This document shows positions 44,585-54,632 of a stretch of 64,000 bases of DNA, piece by piece. The stretch covers positions 2,083,001 to 2,147,000 of the forward strand of contig NZ_CP014835.1 in assembly GCF_001598035.1 (NCBI RefSeq), in the 5' to 3' direction. The stretch comes from Streptococcus halotolerans. GTDB taxonomy: Bacteria > Bacillota > Bacilli > Lactobacillales > Streptococcaceae. A program made the position numbers and the translations under genes. The notes beneath the pieces are model-generated. The model saw nothing but the letters and a program-made list of their open reading frames with translations. It did not search any database and was not told the DNA's origin. Positions within the stretch are counted from its first letter, which is position 1; the number at the start of each line of letters is the position of its first letter.

Positions 44585-45256
44585 ATGTTTGAGGATATGT
44601 TAGAAAAAATCCATACCAACAAAGTTGTCGTGGGACTGGGGGGGTTAGTTATTTTACTGCTGATGACATGTCTTTTTCTTTTGAGGAATCCTTCAAAGGA
44701 AACTCAGGAAGAGCTTTTACCATCATGGTCAGGACAGTCAGAAACCATCAGTAGCACAACGATGCCCTCGAAAGAAGGCTCTCAAGCGGAAAAATCACAA
44801 TCATCGACGATGATCACGGTTGATGTTAAGGGAGCCGTCAAAAAGCCAGGCGTTTATGACTTACCGAGTGGTAGTCGTGTTAATGATGCTATTTTATTGG
44901 CAGGTGGATTAAGAGAAGACGCGGATCGAAAGTCTGTCAATTTTGCTCAAAAATTAAGTGATGAAGGCATTGTTTATGTGGCGAGTCAGGGTGAAAATAT
45001 CTCAGTCATAAATTCAAGTGTTGCTCCTCAAAACTCAACGGATTCTTCAGAAGTCTCTACCGGCAAAGTCGACCTTAATAGGGCTACACTAGCTGATTTA
45101 CAGACGATTTCTGGTATCGGTCAAAAACGGGCTCAGGACATCATAGATTATCGTGATAGCAATGGTGGTTTTAAATCGGTTGATGACCTGTCAAATGTTT
45201 CTGGTATTGGTGATAAGACTCTTGAAAAGCTGCGTGAGGAAGTGACGGTTGATTGA
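44585..45256 (+). CDS. comEA: Competence DNA receptor ComEA
   Basis: A 223-residue membrane-anchored DNA receptor that binds incoming double-stranded DNA. There is one N-terminal membrane span (about 16-36) and a Ser/Thr/Glu linker. The SLBB domain is ITVDVKGAVKKPGVYDLPSG (about 78-130). A pair of helix-hairpin-helix motifs forms the C-terminus (VDLNRATLADLQTISGIGQ and LSNVSGIGDKTLEKL). GGAGGAACATC precedes the ATG. Its stop overlaps the start of comEC by eight bases. It is expected to be induced only in competence by SigX. Confidence 0.96.
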   Translation: MFEDMLEKIHTNKVVVGLGGLVILLLMTCLFLLRNPSKETQEELLPSWSGQSETISSTTMPSKEGSQAEKSQSSTMITVDVKGAVKKPGVYDLPSGSRVNDAILLAGGLREDADRKSVNFAQKLSDEGIVYVASQGENISVINSSVAPQNSTDSSEVSTGKVDLNRATLADLQTISGIGQKRAQDIIDYRDSNGGFKSVDDLSNVSGIGDKTLEKLREEVTVD

Positions 45257-47480
45257 GACTAGATTGTTAAAGCCAATGTATTTGGCTTTTTTAGTAACGT
45301 TGACCTACTTTATTATTTTCACCAAATCTTGGGTTGCTATTTTTTTAGCAGTGGTTGCTTTCATATGCCTTATCAAGCAATACCAGAAAAAGACGATTTG
45401 GCAGATCATGCTTATAATCGCTATATTTTCGCTGTATTTTGTTTGGATTGATCATAGACAGCATACATTAGAGAAGAACCTTCCTAGCCAAGTTTCAGAA
45501 CTACGTCTCATTCCTGATAGCCTTTCAGTAGATGGTGATTTACTTTCAGGACGTGCTGTTCAGGGACACCAAACGTATCAGTTTTATTATCAATTGCAGA
45601 CGGTATCGGAGAAAAAGTATTTTCAAGAGCTCAACCAAGTGGTTCGTTTAAATGTAGTCGCAAAAGTTGAGAAACCTGTTGGTCAACGCAATTTCAAAGG
45701 ATTTGACTATGCCGCTTACTTGAAGCGTGAGGGGATTTACGGCATTGCGCAAGTCACTGCTATTACGTCAATTAAAGTGGCACAGCCTAACAACCCCATC
45801 GAGTGGGTAAGATTGTGGCGACGCCAGCTTCTAGTTCACATCAATCAGAGCTTTCCTGCTCCCATGCAGCATTATATGACAGGGCTCTTATTGGGGTATT
45901 TGGACAAGGCTTTTGATGAGATGAGTGATATATACACAGATTTGGGGATTATTCATCTCTTTGCCCTTTCAGGTATGCAAGTAGGTTTTTTTATAGGTAT
46001 TTTCCGAACAATACTTCTGAGATTAGGCATTTTAAGGGAGCATTTTAGTTATTTTCTCTTGCCTTTTTCTTTTCTGTATGCTGGTTTAACTGGTTTTACC
46101 GTTTCAGTCGTGCGTAGTTTACTACAAACTATCCTTGGTCAGTTTGGCTTTCGTAAGTGGGACAATTTAGGGCTAACGATGCTGATATTCTTTATCCTTT
46201 CACCTCATTTTTTAGAGACTGTGGGTGGTGTTTTATCCTTTGCTTATGCTTTTATCTTGTCAAGGCTTAACCTAGAATCACTATCCGGTCGTCGCAAAGT
46301 AGTAGCTGAGAGTTTGGTTTTATCATTTGGTATTTTGCCCTTACTGATTTTTTATTTTGGGAGTTTTCAACCCTTATCCATCCTCTTAACAGCCTGCTTT
46401 TCAGTGATTTTTGACGTGCTTTTGTTACCTCTGTTAAGTCTGGTATTATTAGCTAGTCCTTTGATGTCTTTGAGTTTCTGTAATCCTTTGTTTCTTGTTT
46501 TAGAGTCAGTCATCAAATGGACAGCTCAGCTATCGCCAAAGCCTCTGGTTTTTGGTAGTCCTAACGTAGTAGTTCTTATCCTAATCCTTGCTTTTTTGGC
46601 TGCTTTACATGACTTTTGGAAAGAAAAAAAGCTTAGATATGCCCTTTTATTAGCTAGCATCTGTTTGTTTGTTCTGACGAAACATCCTTTGGAAAATGAA
46701 GTCACAGTTATGGATGTTGGGCAAGGGGACTCGATTTTGATTAGGGATATGGGAGGGAAAACGCTCCTAATCGATACTGGTGGTCGAGTTGATTTTACAC
46801 AGAAAGAAGCGTGGCGCAATCGACAGACAAGGGCTAATGCTGAAAAGACCTCGATTCCTTATTTGAAAAGTCGCGGTATTTCGACTATTGATCAACTGTT
46901 AATCACTCACACGGACACAGATCATATGGGAGATCTAAGTATTTTAGCCAAGCATTTCAAAATTAAAGAAATTTTGATTAGTCCTGGGGCTATGACCAAG
47001 TCATCTTTTGTGAAAGAGTTACAAGCATTAAACATAAAAGTGCGCTTGGTTCATGCAGGAGATCGGTTTCCTATTATGGGGACATCTCTTCATGTTCTTT
47101 ACCCATGGTCTCAGGGAGATGGCGGCAATAATGATTCTCTTGTTTTGTACGGTAAGTTACTTGATAAAAGATTTCTTTTTACTGGTGATTTGGAAGTTGA
47201 AGGAGAAAAAGCCTTGCTTGCTAGATATCCAAACTTACCAGTGGATGTTTTAAAAGCAGGTCATCATGGGTCTAAAGGCTCTTCTGATCCGGAGTTTTTG
47301 AGGCATATCAATGCCACAGAGGCCTTAATATCAGCAGGTCTGAATAATCGTTATCATCATCCCAATGATGAAACTTTGGAGCGGTTTGATGTCGAAAAGA
47401 TGACAGTCTATCGCACTGATCAAGAAGGCGCTATTCGTTATAGAGGTATGAAAAATTGGCGTGTTGAAACGGTACGATAA
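45249..47480 (+). CDS. comEC: DNA uptake channel protein ComEC/Rec2
   Basis: A 743-residue polytopic protein that passes single-stranded DNA through the membrane. An N-terminal OB-like region is followed by the competence domain (GLLLGYLDKAFDEM, then IHLFALSGMQVGF) with about ten spans. The C-terminal metallo-beta-lactamase-like domain has MDVGQGDSILIRD and THTDTDHMGDLS. The metal-ligand set appears intact, unlike some members. The start is a TTG at 45249 inside the last codons of comEA; no other in-frame start fits better. The gene is full length, so the transformation channel should be functional. Confidence 0.95.
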   Translation: MIETRLLKPMYLAFLVTLTYFIIFTKSWVAIFLAVVAFICLIKQYQKKTIWQIMLIIAIFSLYFVWIDHRQHTLEKNLPSQVSELRLIPDSLSVDGDLLSGRAVQGHQTYQFYYQLQTVSEKKYFQELNQVVRLNVVAKVEKPVGQRNFKGFDYAAYLKREGIYGIAQVTAITSIKVAQPNNPIEWVRLWRRQLLVHINQSFPAPMQHYMTGLLLGYLDKAFDEMSDIYTDLGIIHLFALSGMQVGFFIGIFRTILLRLGILREHFSYFLLPFSFLYAGLTGFTVSVVRSLLQTILGQFGFRKWDNLGLTMLIFFILSPHFLETVGGVLSFAYAFILSRLNLESLSGRRKVVAESLVLSFGILPLLIFYFGSFQPLSILLTACFSVIFDVLLLPLLSLVLLASPLMSLSFCNPLFLVLESVIKWTAQLSPKPLVFGSPNVVVLILILAFLAALHDFWKEKKLRYALLLASICLFVLTKHPLENEVTVMDVGQGDSILIRDMGGKTLLIDTGGRVDFTQKEAWRNRQTRANAEKTSIPYLKSRGISTIDQLLITHTDTDHMGDLSILAKHFKIKEILISPGAMTKSSFVKELQALNIKVRLVHAGDRFPIMGTSLHVLYPWSQGDGGNNDSLVLYGKLLDKRFLFTGDLEVEGEKALLARYPNLPVDVLKAGHHGSKGSSDPEFLRHINATEALISAGLNNRYHHPNDETLERFDVEKMTVYRTDQEGAIRYRGMKNWRVETVR

Positions 47481-47654
47481 GGATGTAATAAAGTGATCTA
47501 TCACAATTTTTCTGTTCCTTGAGTTATTTTTCATTGTCTCTTTGTAAAAGTAGACCAAGACTAGAGTTGCGGTCATGACGATTGTCAAAAAAGCTTGAAT
47601 AGAAAGATAAGAGGCTTGATAATGGTAATAGAGATGCTTCCCCTATAAAGCTGC

Positions 47655-47699
47655 AACACAAAATCCACATGAGAACGATTGTCATGTGGATTTTGTGTT
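47655..47699. terminator. Bidirectional terminator between comEC and the ABC operon
   Basis: A 17-base arm AACACAAAATCCACATG (47655-47671) pairs perfectly with CATGTGGATTTTGTGTT (47683-47699). The right arm overlaps the stop codon of the minus-strand permease gene. The 174 bases between comEC and this hairpin hold no supportable gene. Confidence 0.75.
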
Positions 47700-48348
47700 A
47701 TTCAGTTCCTTGTGCCCATTTCTTGGCCAGTCGACGGGAATAAGTCGATATAGCGAAGTTGATGACAAAGTAGATGGCTGTGATGATAAGGTAAAGAGTG
47801 AACACTTGACTTGGTTCAAAGTATTTACCCATCAGAATTTGGCTTTTTCCGAAAAGCTCTTGCAAGGCAATAACCGAATAAAGGAGTGAGGTGTCCTTTA
47901 TAACCGTTACGAATTGTGAAATGATGGCTGGCAACATTTTCCGAATAGCTTGTGGAAAGACAATGTAAATGAAGATTTGCCAGTGTGTCATTCCTTGCGA
48001 TAAGCCAGCCTCAGTTTGACCGTGATCGACACCATTTAAGCCACCTCGTATAATTTCTGCAAGAGCAGCTGATGTGAAGACAGTAAAGGCTGTGATACCT
48101 GCTGGGGTTGACTTCATTTGGAAAACCAAGAAAATAATGAATATCCATAGAAGATTGGGAACGTTACGAACAAATTCAATGTAGATGCTTGATACCCAAC
48201 GAAGGATAGGATGCTTCCCGTTACGCATAACAGCTAGTATGGTGCCAATAATAGTTGAAAAGACAATCGACAACAATGAGATGTAAAGGGTCAACCAAAG
48301 TCCTTGAAGGATAAAGCTAATATTGGTTGGTGTTAAAACTGACATCAT
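47698..48348 (-). CDS. Amino-acid ABC transporter permease (glutamine type), second subunit
   Basis: A 216-residue His/Glu/Gln/Arg-type permease. TLYISLLSIVFSTIIGTILAVMRNG is the family N-terminus. The EAA loop for contact with the ATPase is HGQTEAGLSQGMTHWQIFIYIVFPQAIRKMLP. There are about five membrane spans. It is the last gene of the four-gene transporter operon (ATPase, binding protein, permease, permease) read away from vicR. It pairs with the next permease as a heterodimer. Substrate: polar amino acid, glutamine or glutamate being likely. Confidence 0.92.
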   Translation of the reverse strand: MMSVLTPTNISFILQGLWLTLYISLLSIVFSTIIGTILAVMRNGKHPILRWVSSIYIEFVRNVPNLLWIFIIFLVFQMKSTPAGITAFTVFTSAALAEIIRGGLNGVDHGQTEAGLSQGMTHWQIFIYIVFPQAIRKMLPAIISQFVTVIKDTSLLYSVIALQELFGKSQILMGKYFEPSQVFTLYLIITAIYFVINFAISTYSRRLAKKWAQGTE

Positions 48349-48356
48349 TTATCCTC

Positions 48357-49055
48357 CTAAGTATATGCTTTTTTATTCTCTTCTTCTTTACGCCGCGCCC
48401 ATGTTGCTAGTGGGAAACAGACGATGAAGTAGAGTAGTGCAGCGCCGGCAAAGGCAGGGACATAGTTAGTAGTCTCATAGGCCCATGCTTTTGAGACGAA
48501 CATAATGTCGGCTCCTGAAATAATGGCAACCGTCGAGGTATTTTTGATCAGGTTAACCACTTGATTAGTCATGGGGGGTAAGATGGTTCGAACAGCTTGT
48601 GGCAGGATAATGAGTTGCATCGTTTCTTTGTAGGTAAACCCTTGAGAAAGTGCAGCCTCGGTTTGTCCTTTGGGAACGGCTTCAATTCCTGAACGGATAA
48701 CTTCCGAGATATAGGCACCGTGATAAATCCCAACACAGATAACGGCTGTCCAGAAAGCTGAAATCATCATAAAACCGTTCGTGATGATAGCCAAACCATA
48801 ATAAACAACAACAAATTGCACCAGGAGCGGTGTGTTTTGATAGAGTTCAACATAAACACGGGCGATTGTTTTTAGGATCTTATTCTTAGAAGATGACATA
48901 GCCCCAAAAATTAGTCCTAGAAGAAGGGAGAGAGACAAGGCACCAATTGACATGCCCAAGGTATAGAGAAAGCCTTGAGCAAAATCACCGAAATTGGCGA
49001 AAAAGTCACCCCATCGAGAAAGGGCGAAGGGACTTGTTACTAAATAATAGGTCAT
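48357..49055 (-). CDS. Amino-acid ABC transporter permease (glutamine type), first subunit
   Basis: A 232-residue permease. GFLYTLGMSIGALSLSLLLG opens the transmembrane domain. KGQTEAALSQGFTYKETMQLIILPQAVRTILPPM is its EAA loop. There are about five spans and a basic C-terminus (WARRKEEENKK). It ends eight bases before the second permease gene and follows the binding-protein gene by 19 bases. The two permeases share the GQTEA loop, which suggests ancient duplication. Confidence 0.92.
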   Translation of the reverse strand: MTYYLVTSPFALSRWGDFFANFGDFAQGFLYTLGMSIGALSLSLLLGLIFGAMSSSKNKILKTIARVYVELYQNTPLLVQFVVVYYGLAIITNGFMMISAFWTAVICVGIYHGAYISEVIRSGIEAVPKGQTEAALSQGFTYKETMQLIILPQAVRTILPPMTNQVVNLIKNTSTVAIISGADIMFVSKAWAYETTNYVPAFAGAALLYFIVCFPLATWARRKEEENKKAYT

Positions 49056-49074
49056 AAATAATGCTTCCTTTCTC

Positions 49075-49902
49075 TTAATGTTGGGCTTTAGCCGGTTTTA
49101 AATCATATTTTTGGTAGATTTCTGTCAAACTGCCATCTTTGGACCAGTCTGCAAGGAGCTGGTTGATGTAGTTGGTTAGGGCTTTGTGATTTTTTTTGCT
49201 AGCAATGCCGTAACTTTGCGTATTAAATCCTTGCTCAAGAATAGCAGTCTTCTGGCTACGGTAGCCTGTTAGAATGGATTTATCAACTGAGAAGGCTTGA
49301 ATACGCTTGGAGTAAAGTGAAATAGCCAGTTCAGGATAGGAACCAAGCTGAACATAGTTGAAGTGTAAATCATTGGCTTTGGCGTATTCTTCAATCAAGC
49401 CTTTTGTGGTCGATCCTTGAGCAACGCCAATGGTTGCTTTGTCCATATCTTTGATAGAAGAGTAGTGGCTAGATTTGTTAACTAAAAAACCAACTTCGTC
49501 AGTATAATATGGCTCACTAAAACTGTAAGAAGCTTGACGCTCAGGAGTGATCGTGTAGGTCCCAATAACGATGTCAACTTGACCGTTATCGATAACAGCT
49601 TCGCGCGTTTGAGCTGTCACAGCGGTAAAGGCTACTTTGACCCCAAGACTTTTAGCGATTTTACGTGCAATGTCAATTTCCATACCTTCGTAGCGGTTTG
49701 TTTCAGCACTAAAGTAACCAAAATTAGGAACGTCTTGTTTAACACCAGCTTTGAGAACGCCAGCCTTTTTAATCCGTTTAATGACTTTAGAAGACAAGAG
49801 TTGCTCAGTTGTTTCTGCCTTAACTTTTGGAGAAAAACCGATAACAGATAAGACTAGTGCAAATGATAAACAAGCGATAAGAAATGGTTTGATTGATTTC
49901 AT
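49075..49902 (-). CDS. Amino-acid ABC transporter substrate-binding protein
   Basis: A 275-residue solute-binding protein of the polar-amino-acid family. The N-terminal signal (MKSIKPFLIACLSFALVLSV) ends in KVKAET, a probable signal peptidase I site. LIAC lies very early and is a doubtful lipobox, so how the protein is held at the surface is unclear. Binding-domain blocks are NRYEGMEIDIARKIAKSLGV, VDIVIGTYTITPERQ and IGVAQGSTTKGLIEEY. The ATG at 49902 follows GGAGGATATGAG. The longer frame to 50061 runs into the ATPase gene and is rejected. Confidence 0.9.
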   Translation of the reverse strand: MKSIKPFLIACLSFALVLSVIGFSPKVKAETTEQLLSSKVIKRIKKAGVLKAGVKQDVPNFGYFSAETNRYEGMEIDIARKIAKSLGVKVAFTAVTAQTREAVIDNGQVDIVIGTYTITPERQASYSFSEPYYTDEVGFLVNKSSHYSSIKDMDKATIGVAQGSTTKGLIEEYAKANDLHFNYVQLGSYPELAISLYSKRIQAFSVDKSILTGYRSQKTAILEQGFNTQSYGIASKKNHKALTNYINQLLADWSKDGSLTEIYQKYDLKPAKAQH

Positions 49903-49918
49903 CTCATATCCTCCTTGA

Positions 49919-50701
49919 CTACGCTTTGCGTTCTTTTTTTTTGGCAGTAACTTTTTCACTGGAATGGTTAATAATTTTGCTGAGGAATTGCTGTGCACGT
50001 GGTTCTTTGGGATGATCAAAGAAGCCGTGAACGTCAGTAGTGTCTTCCAAGATTTGGCCATCAGCCATGAAGATGATACGATCAGCTACTTCACGGGCAA
50101 AGCCCATTTCGTGAGTAACGACCACCATATTCATCCCTTCGGCAGCTAGGTTTTGCATAACAGCAAGAACATCTCCGATTGTTTCTGGATCAAGGGCAGA
50201 GGTTGGTTCATCGAAAAGAAGTAATTCAGGATTCATAGCGAGTCCGCGTGCGATAGCGATACGCTGTTTTTGACCACCAGAGAGCATACCCGGGTAGGAA
50301 TCCTTGCGATCCCACATGTTGACGTAAGTCAGATACTTCTCGGCAATAGCTTCTGCTTCTGAACGAGACATGCCTAAGACTTTTATAGGTGCCAAAGTCA
50401 CATTTTCTAACACCGTTTTATGAGGATATAAGTTGAAGTGTTGGAAAACCATACCAACTTCCTTACGCAGTTGAACCAAATCTTTACTGCTAGCGTTGGC
50501 TAATTCATGACCGTTTACTTTTAAGCTACCTGTTTCAATAGATTCAAGAGCATTCATGGTACGGATAAGTGTTGATTTACCTGATCCTGAAGGACCTAAG
50601 AGAACAACGACCTGACCTTTTTCAATCTCTAAGTTAATGTTACGAAGAGCATGGTAGTCACCGTAATATTTTTCAACATTTTTATATTCGATAAGTGCCA
50701 T
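49919..50701 (-). CDS. glnQ: Amino-acid ABC transporter ATP-binding protein (GlnQ type)
   Basis: A 260-residue ATPase. [17 protein letters not shown] is Walker [17 protein letters not shown] the signature, [13 protein letters not shown]alker B and [16 protein letters not shown] the H-loop block typical of the GlnQ/HisP subfamily. The C-terminus carries a short extra basic tail ([11 protein letters not shown]). It is the promoter-proximal gene of the operon, divergent from vicR across 235 bases. This pairing with vicR is conserved in pyogenic streptococci. Confidence 0.93.
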   Translation of the reverse strand: MALIEYKNVEKYYGDYHALRNINLEIEKGQVVVLLGPSGSGKSTLIRTMNALESIETGSLKVNGHELANASSKDLVQLRKEVGMVFQHFNLYPHKTVLENVTLAPIKVLGMSRSEAEAIAEKYLTYVNMWDRKDSYPGMLSGGQKQRIAIARGLAMNPELLLFDEPTSALDPETIGDVLAVMQNLAAEGMNMVVVTHEMGFAREVADRIIFMADGQILEDTTDVHGFFDHPKEPRAQQFLSKIINHSSEKVTAKKKERKA

Positions 50702-50905
50702 TAGAAACTCCTTTTGTATTAAATTGTTACGTTAGAAAACATAACAAAGATAAGTTACTATAACATATTAGTTTTGAACTGTCAATTGTTAACTTAAAAT
50801 ATTCTGAAAATTAAAACAACACCTAGTGATCCATTTTATAAAGGGGATAAAAGTCGATGATATAAGGTCTTTTTATAGTCAACGTTTTCCATTTGGAGGA
50901 TAATT

Positions 50906-50914
50906 TGATATAAT
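50906..50914 (+). promoter_or_regulatory. Extended -10 promoter of vicRKX
   Basis: TGA plus TATAAT end at 50914, 23 bases before the vicR ATG. AAAAAGGTAGG serves as the ribosome binding site. The rest of the divergent gap (50702-50900) shows no clear operator. Confidence 0.6.
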
Positions 50915-50936
50915 CAGAAAAAAGGTAGGTATTAAT

Positions 50937-51644
50937 ATGAAAACAATTCTTGTCGTGGATGATGAGAGACCCATCTCAGATATTATAAAATTTAATCTTA
51001 GCAAGGAAGGATATAACATTGAGACAGCTTTCGATGGTAATGAAGCAGTTCAAAAATTCGAAGCTGTTAAGCCCGACTTGGTTATCCTAGACTTGATGCT
51101 TCCAGGTATCGATGGTCTTGAAGTAGCTAAAGAAATTCGTAAAACAAGCCATACGCCTATTATTATGTTGTCAGCTAAGGATTCTGAATTTGATAAAGTG
51201 ATTGGTTTAGAAATTGGTGCTGACGATTATGTCACAAAACCTTTTTCTAATCGTGAGTTACTGGCACGTGTTAAAGCGCAATTACGCCGTGTTGAAACCA
51301 TTGAGACAGTGGCCGAAGAGTCGCTTCAATCCTCACCAACAGAAATTGAAATTGGTAACCTTCAGATTTTACCAGAAGCGTTTATTGCTAAAAAGAATGG
51401 TGAAGAAGTTGAATTAACACATCGCGAGTTCGAATTGCTCTACCATTTGGCGCAACATATTGGTCAGGTGATGACGCGTGAACACTTATTGGAAACAGTT
51501 TGGGGTTATGACTATTTTGGTGATGTTCGCACAGTTGATGTAACCATTCGTCGTTTGCGTGAAAAAATCGAAACAACACCAAGTCGACCAGAATATATCT
51601 TAACTCGCCGTGGAGTGGGTTATTTTATGAAAGCTCATGACTGA
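50937..51644 (+). CDS. vicR: Response regulator VicR (WalR/YycF)
   Basis: A 235-residue OmpR-type regulator of cell-wall turnover, generally essential in streptococci. The receiver has VDDERP, the phospho-acceptor Asp at about residue 52 ([10 protein letters not shown]), LSAKD and the YVTKPF lysine. The C-terminal winged helix includes [15 protein letters not shown] and [17 protein letters not shown]. It overlaps vicK by eight bases. Known WalR targets include peptidoglycan hydrolases such as pcsB; none is encoded in this window. Confidence 0.97.
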   Translation: MKTILVVDDERPISDIIKFNLSKEGYNIETAFDGNEAVQKFEAVKPDLVILDLMLPGIDGLEVAKEIRKTSHTPIIMLSAKDSEFDKVIGLEIGADDYVTKPFSNRELLARVKAQLRRVETIETVAEESLQSSPTEIEIGNLQILPEAFIAKKNGEEVELTHREFELLYHLAQHIGQVMTREHLLETVWGYDYFGDVRTVDVTIRRLREKIETTPSRPEYILTRRGVGYFMKAHD

Positions 51645-52983
51645 TCAATTTATTTTTACATTTAGAGATTTAATTATTGCAGGACTAATGTCTATCTTAG
51701 TCCTGATTTATGTTTTTTTAATCATCAATGACTCGCTTAATAGCCGGCGAGTGCAGCAATTGACCGAGCAGGTTCAGTCATTGATTTCAGGTGAGTACGT
51801 TGTTAATCAAGTAACACGTGGTTCAGCAGAAGTTAGGACTTTGGCAGAACACCTCAATGATTTGTCGGAAGTGTTTCGATTGACTCATGAGAATTTAGGG
51901 CAAGAAAAAAACCGGCTTTCTAGTATCTTGTCTTATATGAGTGATGGTGTTTTGGCAACGGATCGGCGTGGTAATATCATCATGATTAATGACATGGCGA
52001 GACAGCAGTTAAACTTGTCAGAAGAAGAGGATATTTCCGTCAATATTATGACCTTGTTGGAAGAGACTTCTTATACTTATCATGATTTGATCACGAAAAC
52101 ACCTGAGGTCACTCTCAATCGAGTCGATGAGTTTGGTGAGTTTACTGTTTTAAGAATTAATTTTGCTTTGATTAAGCGAGAAAGTGGTTTTATTTCAGGA
52201 TTGGTTGCCGTTCTTCATGATACGACTGAACAGGAAAAAGAAGAACGCGAACGTCGCCTCTTTGTTTCGAATGTTAGCCATGAACTACGAACTCCTTTAA
52301 CATCAGTAAAATCCTACTTAGAAGCCCTTGATGAAGGTGCCCTAAAGGAATCGGTTGCTCCTGGCTTTATACGTGTGTCTCTGGATGAGACTAACCGGAT
52401 GATGCGAATGATTTCTGATTTGCTTTCCTTATCACGAATTGATAATAATAACTCGCATTTAGAGGTTGAATTGACTAACTTTACAGCCTTTATAACTTAC
52501 ATCCTTAATCGTTTCGATCAGATCAAACTTCAGGAAACGCAAGCTGGCAAATCCTATGACATTATTCGAAATTATCCCTTGGTGCCTGTTTGGATTGAGA
52601 TTGATAATGACAAAATGACACAGGTTATTGATAATATTATCAATAATGCGATTAAGTATTCACCTGACGGTGGTGAGATTACAGTTAGCATGCGAACAAC
52701 TGAAACTCAGTTAATTATTTCGATTTCCGATCAAGGTTTGGGAATTCCAAAGAAAGATTTGCCACTTATTTTTGATCGATTTTATCGAGTCGACAAGGCT
52801 CGGAGCCGTGCACAAGGTGGCACTGGTCTTGGACTTGCTATTGCCAAAGAGATTATTAAACAACATAATGGCTTTATTTGGGCCAAAAGTGACTACGGCA
52901 AGGGCTCAACCCTTACCATAGTATTACCGTATGAAAAGAATATTTTAGAAGTAGATGAAGAATGGGAGGTGACTGAAGACTAA
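51637..52983 (+). CDS. vicK: Sensor histidine kinase VicK (WalK/YycG)
   Basis: A 448-residue sensor kinase with a single N-terminal membrane span (about 9-30) and almost no extracellular part, the streptococcal form. A HAMP-like region and a PAS domain ([20 protein letters not shown]) precede the kinase. The phospho-accepting His is in [19 protein letters not shown] (about residue 215). ATP-binding blocks are [23 protein letters not shown] and [13 protein letters not shown]. Its start overlaps the vicR stop and it ends one base before vicX. Confidence 0.97.
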   Translation: MTDQFIFTFRDLIIAGLMSILVLIYVFLIINDSLNSRRVQQLTEQVQSLISGEYVVNQVTRGSAEVRTLAEHLNDLSEVFRLTHENLGQEKNRLSSILSYMSDGVLATDRRGNIIMINDMARQQLNLSEEEDISVNIMTLLEETSYTYHDLITKTPEVTLNRVDEFGEFTVLRINFALIKRESGFISGLVAVLHDTTEQEKEERERRLFVSNVSHELRTPLTSVKSYLEALDEGALKESVAPGFIRVSLDETNRMMRMISDLLSLSRIDNNNSHLEVELTNFTAFITYILNRFDQIKLQETQAGKSYDIIRNYPLVPVWIEIDNDKMTQVIDNIINNAIKYSPDGGEITVSMRTTETQLIISISDQGLGIPKKDLPLIFDRFYRVDKARSRAQGGTGLGLAIAKEIIKQHNGFIWAKSDYGKGSTLTIVLPYEKNILEVDEEWEVTED

Positions 52984-52984
52984 G

Positions 52985-53794
52985 GTGACTGATAAAGGTT
53001 TTAAGTACAGTATTTTAGCTTCAGGGTCGACAGGTAATGCTTTTTATTTGGAGACACCAAAAAAACGTCTGTTGATTGATGCGGGACTGACTGGTAAGAA
53101 GATTACCAGTCTTTTAGCTGAAATTGATCGACGACCTGAAGATTTAGATGCCATATTGATCACACACGAGCATTCCGACCACATCAAAGGTGTTGGCGTT
53201 TTGGCTCGTAAATACCATCTTGATGTGTATGCTAATGAAAAAACTTGGGAAGTGATAGATGCACGTAACATGATTGGTAAGGTTGATAACAGTCAAAAGC
53301 ATGTTTTTTCTCGGGAAAAAATGATGACTTTTGGAGATATTGATATCGAATCATTCGGTGTTAGCCATGATGCGGTTGACCCTCAGTTTTATCGTTTGAT
53401 GAAAGATGATAAAAGTTTTGTCATGTTAACTGACACGGGTTATGTTAGCGATCGCATGGCTGGGATTGTAGCTAATGCGGATGGCTACCTCATCGAATCC
53501 AATCACGACATTGACATCCTTAGAGCTGGTTCCTATCCATGGAAAACCAAGCAACGGATTCTTTCTGATTTTGGACATTTATCCAATGAAGCAGGAGCTC
53601 AAGCGATGATTGATACTCTTGGCAATCGTACCAAGAAGATCTATTTGGGACACTTGAGTAAGGAAAATAATATCAAAGAATTAGCTCATATGACCATGGA
53701 ATCTAATCTCATGGCAGCTGACTTAGGGGTTAATCATGATTTTAAAGTATTGGATACATCGCCCGATACAGCAACGCCATTAACAGATATTTAA
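52985..53794 (+). CDS. vicX: Metallo-beta-lactamase-fold protein VicX (WalJ/YycJ)
   Basis: A 269-residue soluble hydrolase-fold protein. LITHEHSDHIKGV is the main metal-binding motif, and GVSHDA, LTDTGYVS and GHLSNE follow as further ligand positions. The family is linked to the VicRK system and, in bacilli, to DNA repair or processing; its substrate is not settled. The start codon is GTG at 52985, two positions beyond the vicK stop, with GGAGGTGACTG upstream inside vicK. A terminator ends the operon at about 53838. Confidence 0.93.
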   Translation: MTDKGFKYSILASGSTGNAFYLETPKKRLLIDAGLTGKKITSLLAEIDRRPEDLDAILITHEHSDHIKGVGVLARKYHLDVYANEKTWEVIDARNMIGKVDNSQKHVFSREKMMTFGDIDIESFGVSHDAVDPQFYRLMKDDKSFVMLTDTGYVSDRMAGIVANADGYLIESNHDIDILRAGSYPWKTKQRILSDFGHLSNEAGAQAMIDTLGNRTKKIYLGHLSKENNIKELAHMTMESNLMAADLGVNHDFKVLDTSPDTATPLTDI

Positions 53795-53811
53795 TATGGA
53801 ATTTACAGTCT

Positions 53812-53837
53812 AGCCATAAGAGCTGGGCTATTTTTTT
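53812..53837 (+). terminator. Terminator of vicRKX
   Basis: TAGCCA and TGGGCTA pair around TAAGAGC, followed by seven T. The T run leads directly into the rnc promoter. Confidence 0.75.
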
Positions 53838-53845
53838 GGTATAAT
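53837..53845 (+). promoter_or_regulatory. Extended -10 promoter of rnc-smc
   Basis: TGG plus TATAAT at 53837-53845, immediately after the vicX terminator. The leader of about 78 bases ends in AAAAAGGGGAATTTT before the ATG. Confidence 0.65.
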
Positions 53846-53929
53846 AGAAAAGATTACGAAGATAAGTGACAGTCATTTTGGAAAATGGTTTGAGTGAAAC
53901 TTATTTTGAAATAGAAAAAGGGGAATTTT

Positions 53930-54631
53930 ATGGAACAATTGGAAGAGTTAGCAGCAAAATTAAAAGCAGATTTTCAAATTGAGTTCGCAGACAGTAGCTT
54001 GCTAGATACTGCTTTCACCCACACATCCTATGCTAATGAGCATCGCCTCCTAAACATTTCACACAATGAGCGTTTGGAGTTTTTAGGAGACGCCGTTCTA
54101 CAATTGATCATTTCCGATTATTTGTATCGAAAGTACCCTAATAAGCCAGAAGGGGATTTATCAAAACAACGCTCGATGATTGTCCGCGAGGAGAGTTTGG
54201 CAGGATTTTCTAAAGATTGTGGATTTGATGCCTTTATCAAGTTAGGCAGAGGAGAAGAAAAGTCTGGTGGTCGGCATCGAGACACCATTCTTGGAGATCT
54301 TTTTGAAGCTTTTTTAGGCGCTTTGCTCCTAGATAAAGGGGTTGAGACAGTTAAGACTTTCCTTTATTTGGTGATGATTCCTAAGGTAGAAAAAGGTCAG
54401 TACGAGCAAGTTAAAGATTATAAAACAGCTCTTCAGGAGAAACTTCAAGTTGATGGTGATATTAAAATCCGTTATGAGGTTATCGGTGAAGAAGGCCCTG
54501 CTCATGCCAAGTGGTTCGAAGTTCGTGTCACTGCAGACGGTAAGGAATTGAGTAACGGTAAGGGCCGTTCTAAAAAGATAGCAGAGCAGAAAGCTGCTAG
54601 AAAAGCACTCCACCAATTAGGTGAGGACTAA
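53930..54631 (+). CDS. rnc: Ribonuclease III
   Basis: A 233-residue double-strand-specific endoribonuclease for rRNA and mRNA processing. [14 protein letters not shown] is the signature helix with the metal-binding acidic residues. [14 protein letters not shown] supplies the second acidic cluster. The C-terminal dsRNA-binding domain runs from [11 protein letters not shown] to [18 protein letters not shown]. It is the first gene of the rnc-smc unit, and the smc start follows its stop by one base. Confidence 0.97.
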   Translation: MEQLEELAAKLKADFQIEFADSSLLDTAFTHTSYANEHRLLNISHNERLEFLGDAVLQLIISDYLYRKYPNKPEGDLSKQRSMIVREESLAGFSKDCGFDAFIKLGRGEEKSGGRHRDTILGDLFEAFLGALLLDKGVETVKTFLYLVMIPKVEKGQYEQVKDYKTALQEKLQVDGDIKIRYEVIGEEGPAHAKWFEVRVTADGKELSNGKGRSKKIAEQKAARKALHQLGED

Positions 54632-54632
54632 G

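Noticed and set aside
47331..47588. Minus-strand frame of 85 residues at the comEC end
   Set aside because: It overlaps the comEC coding end, lacks a binding site and does not resemble a protein family.
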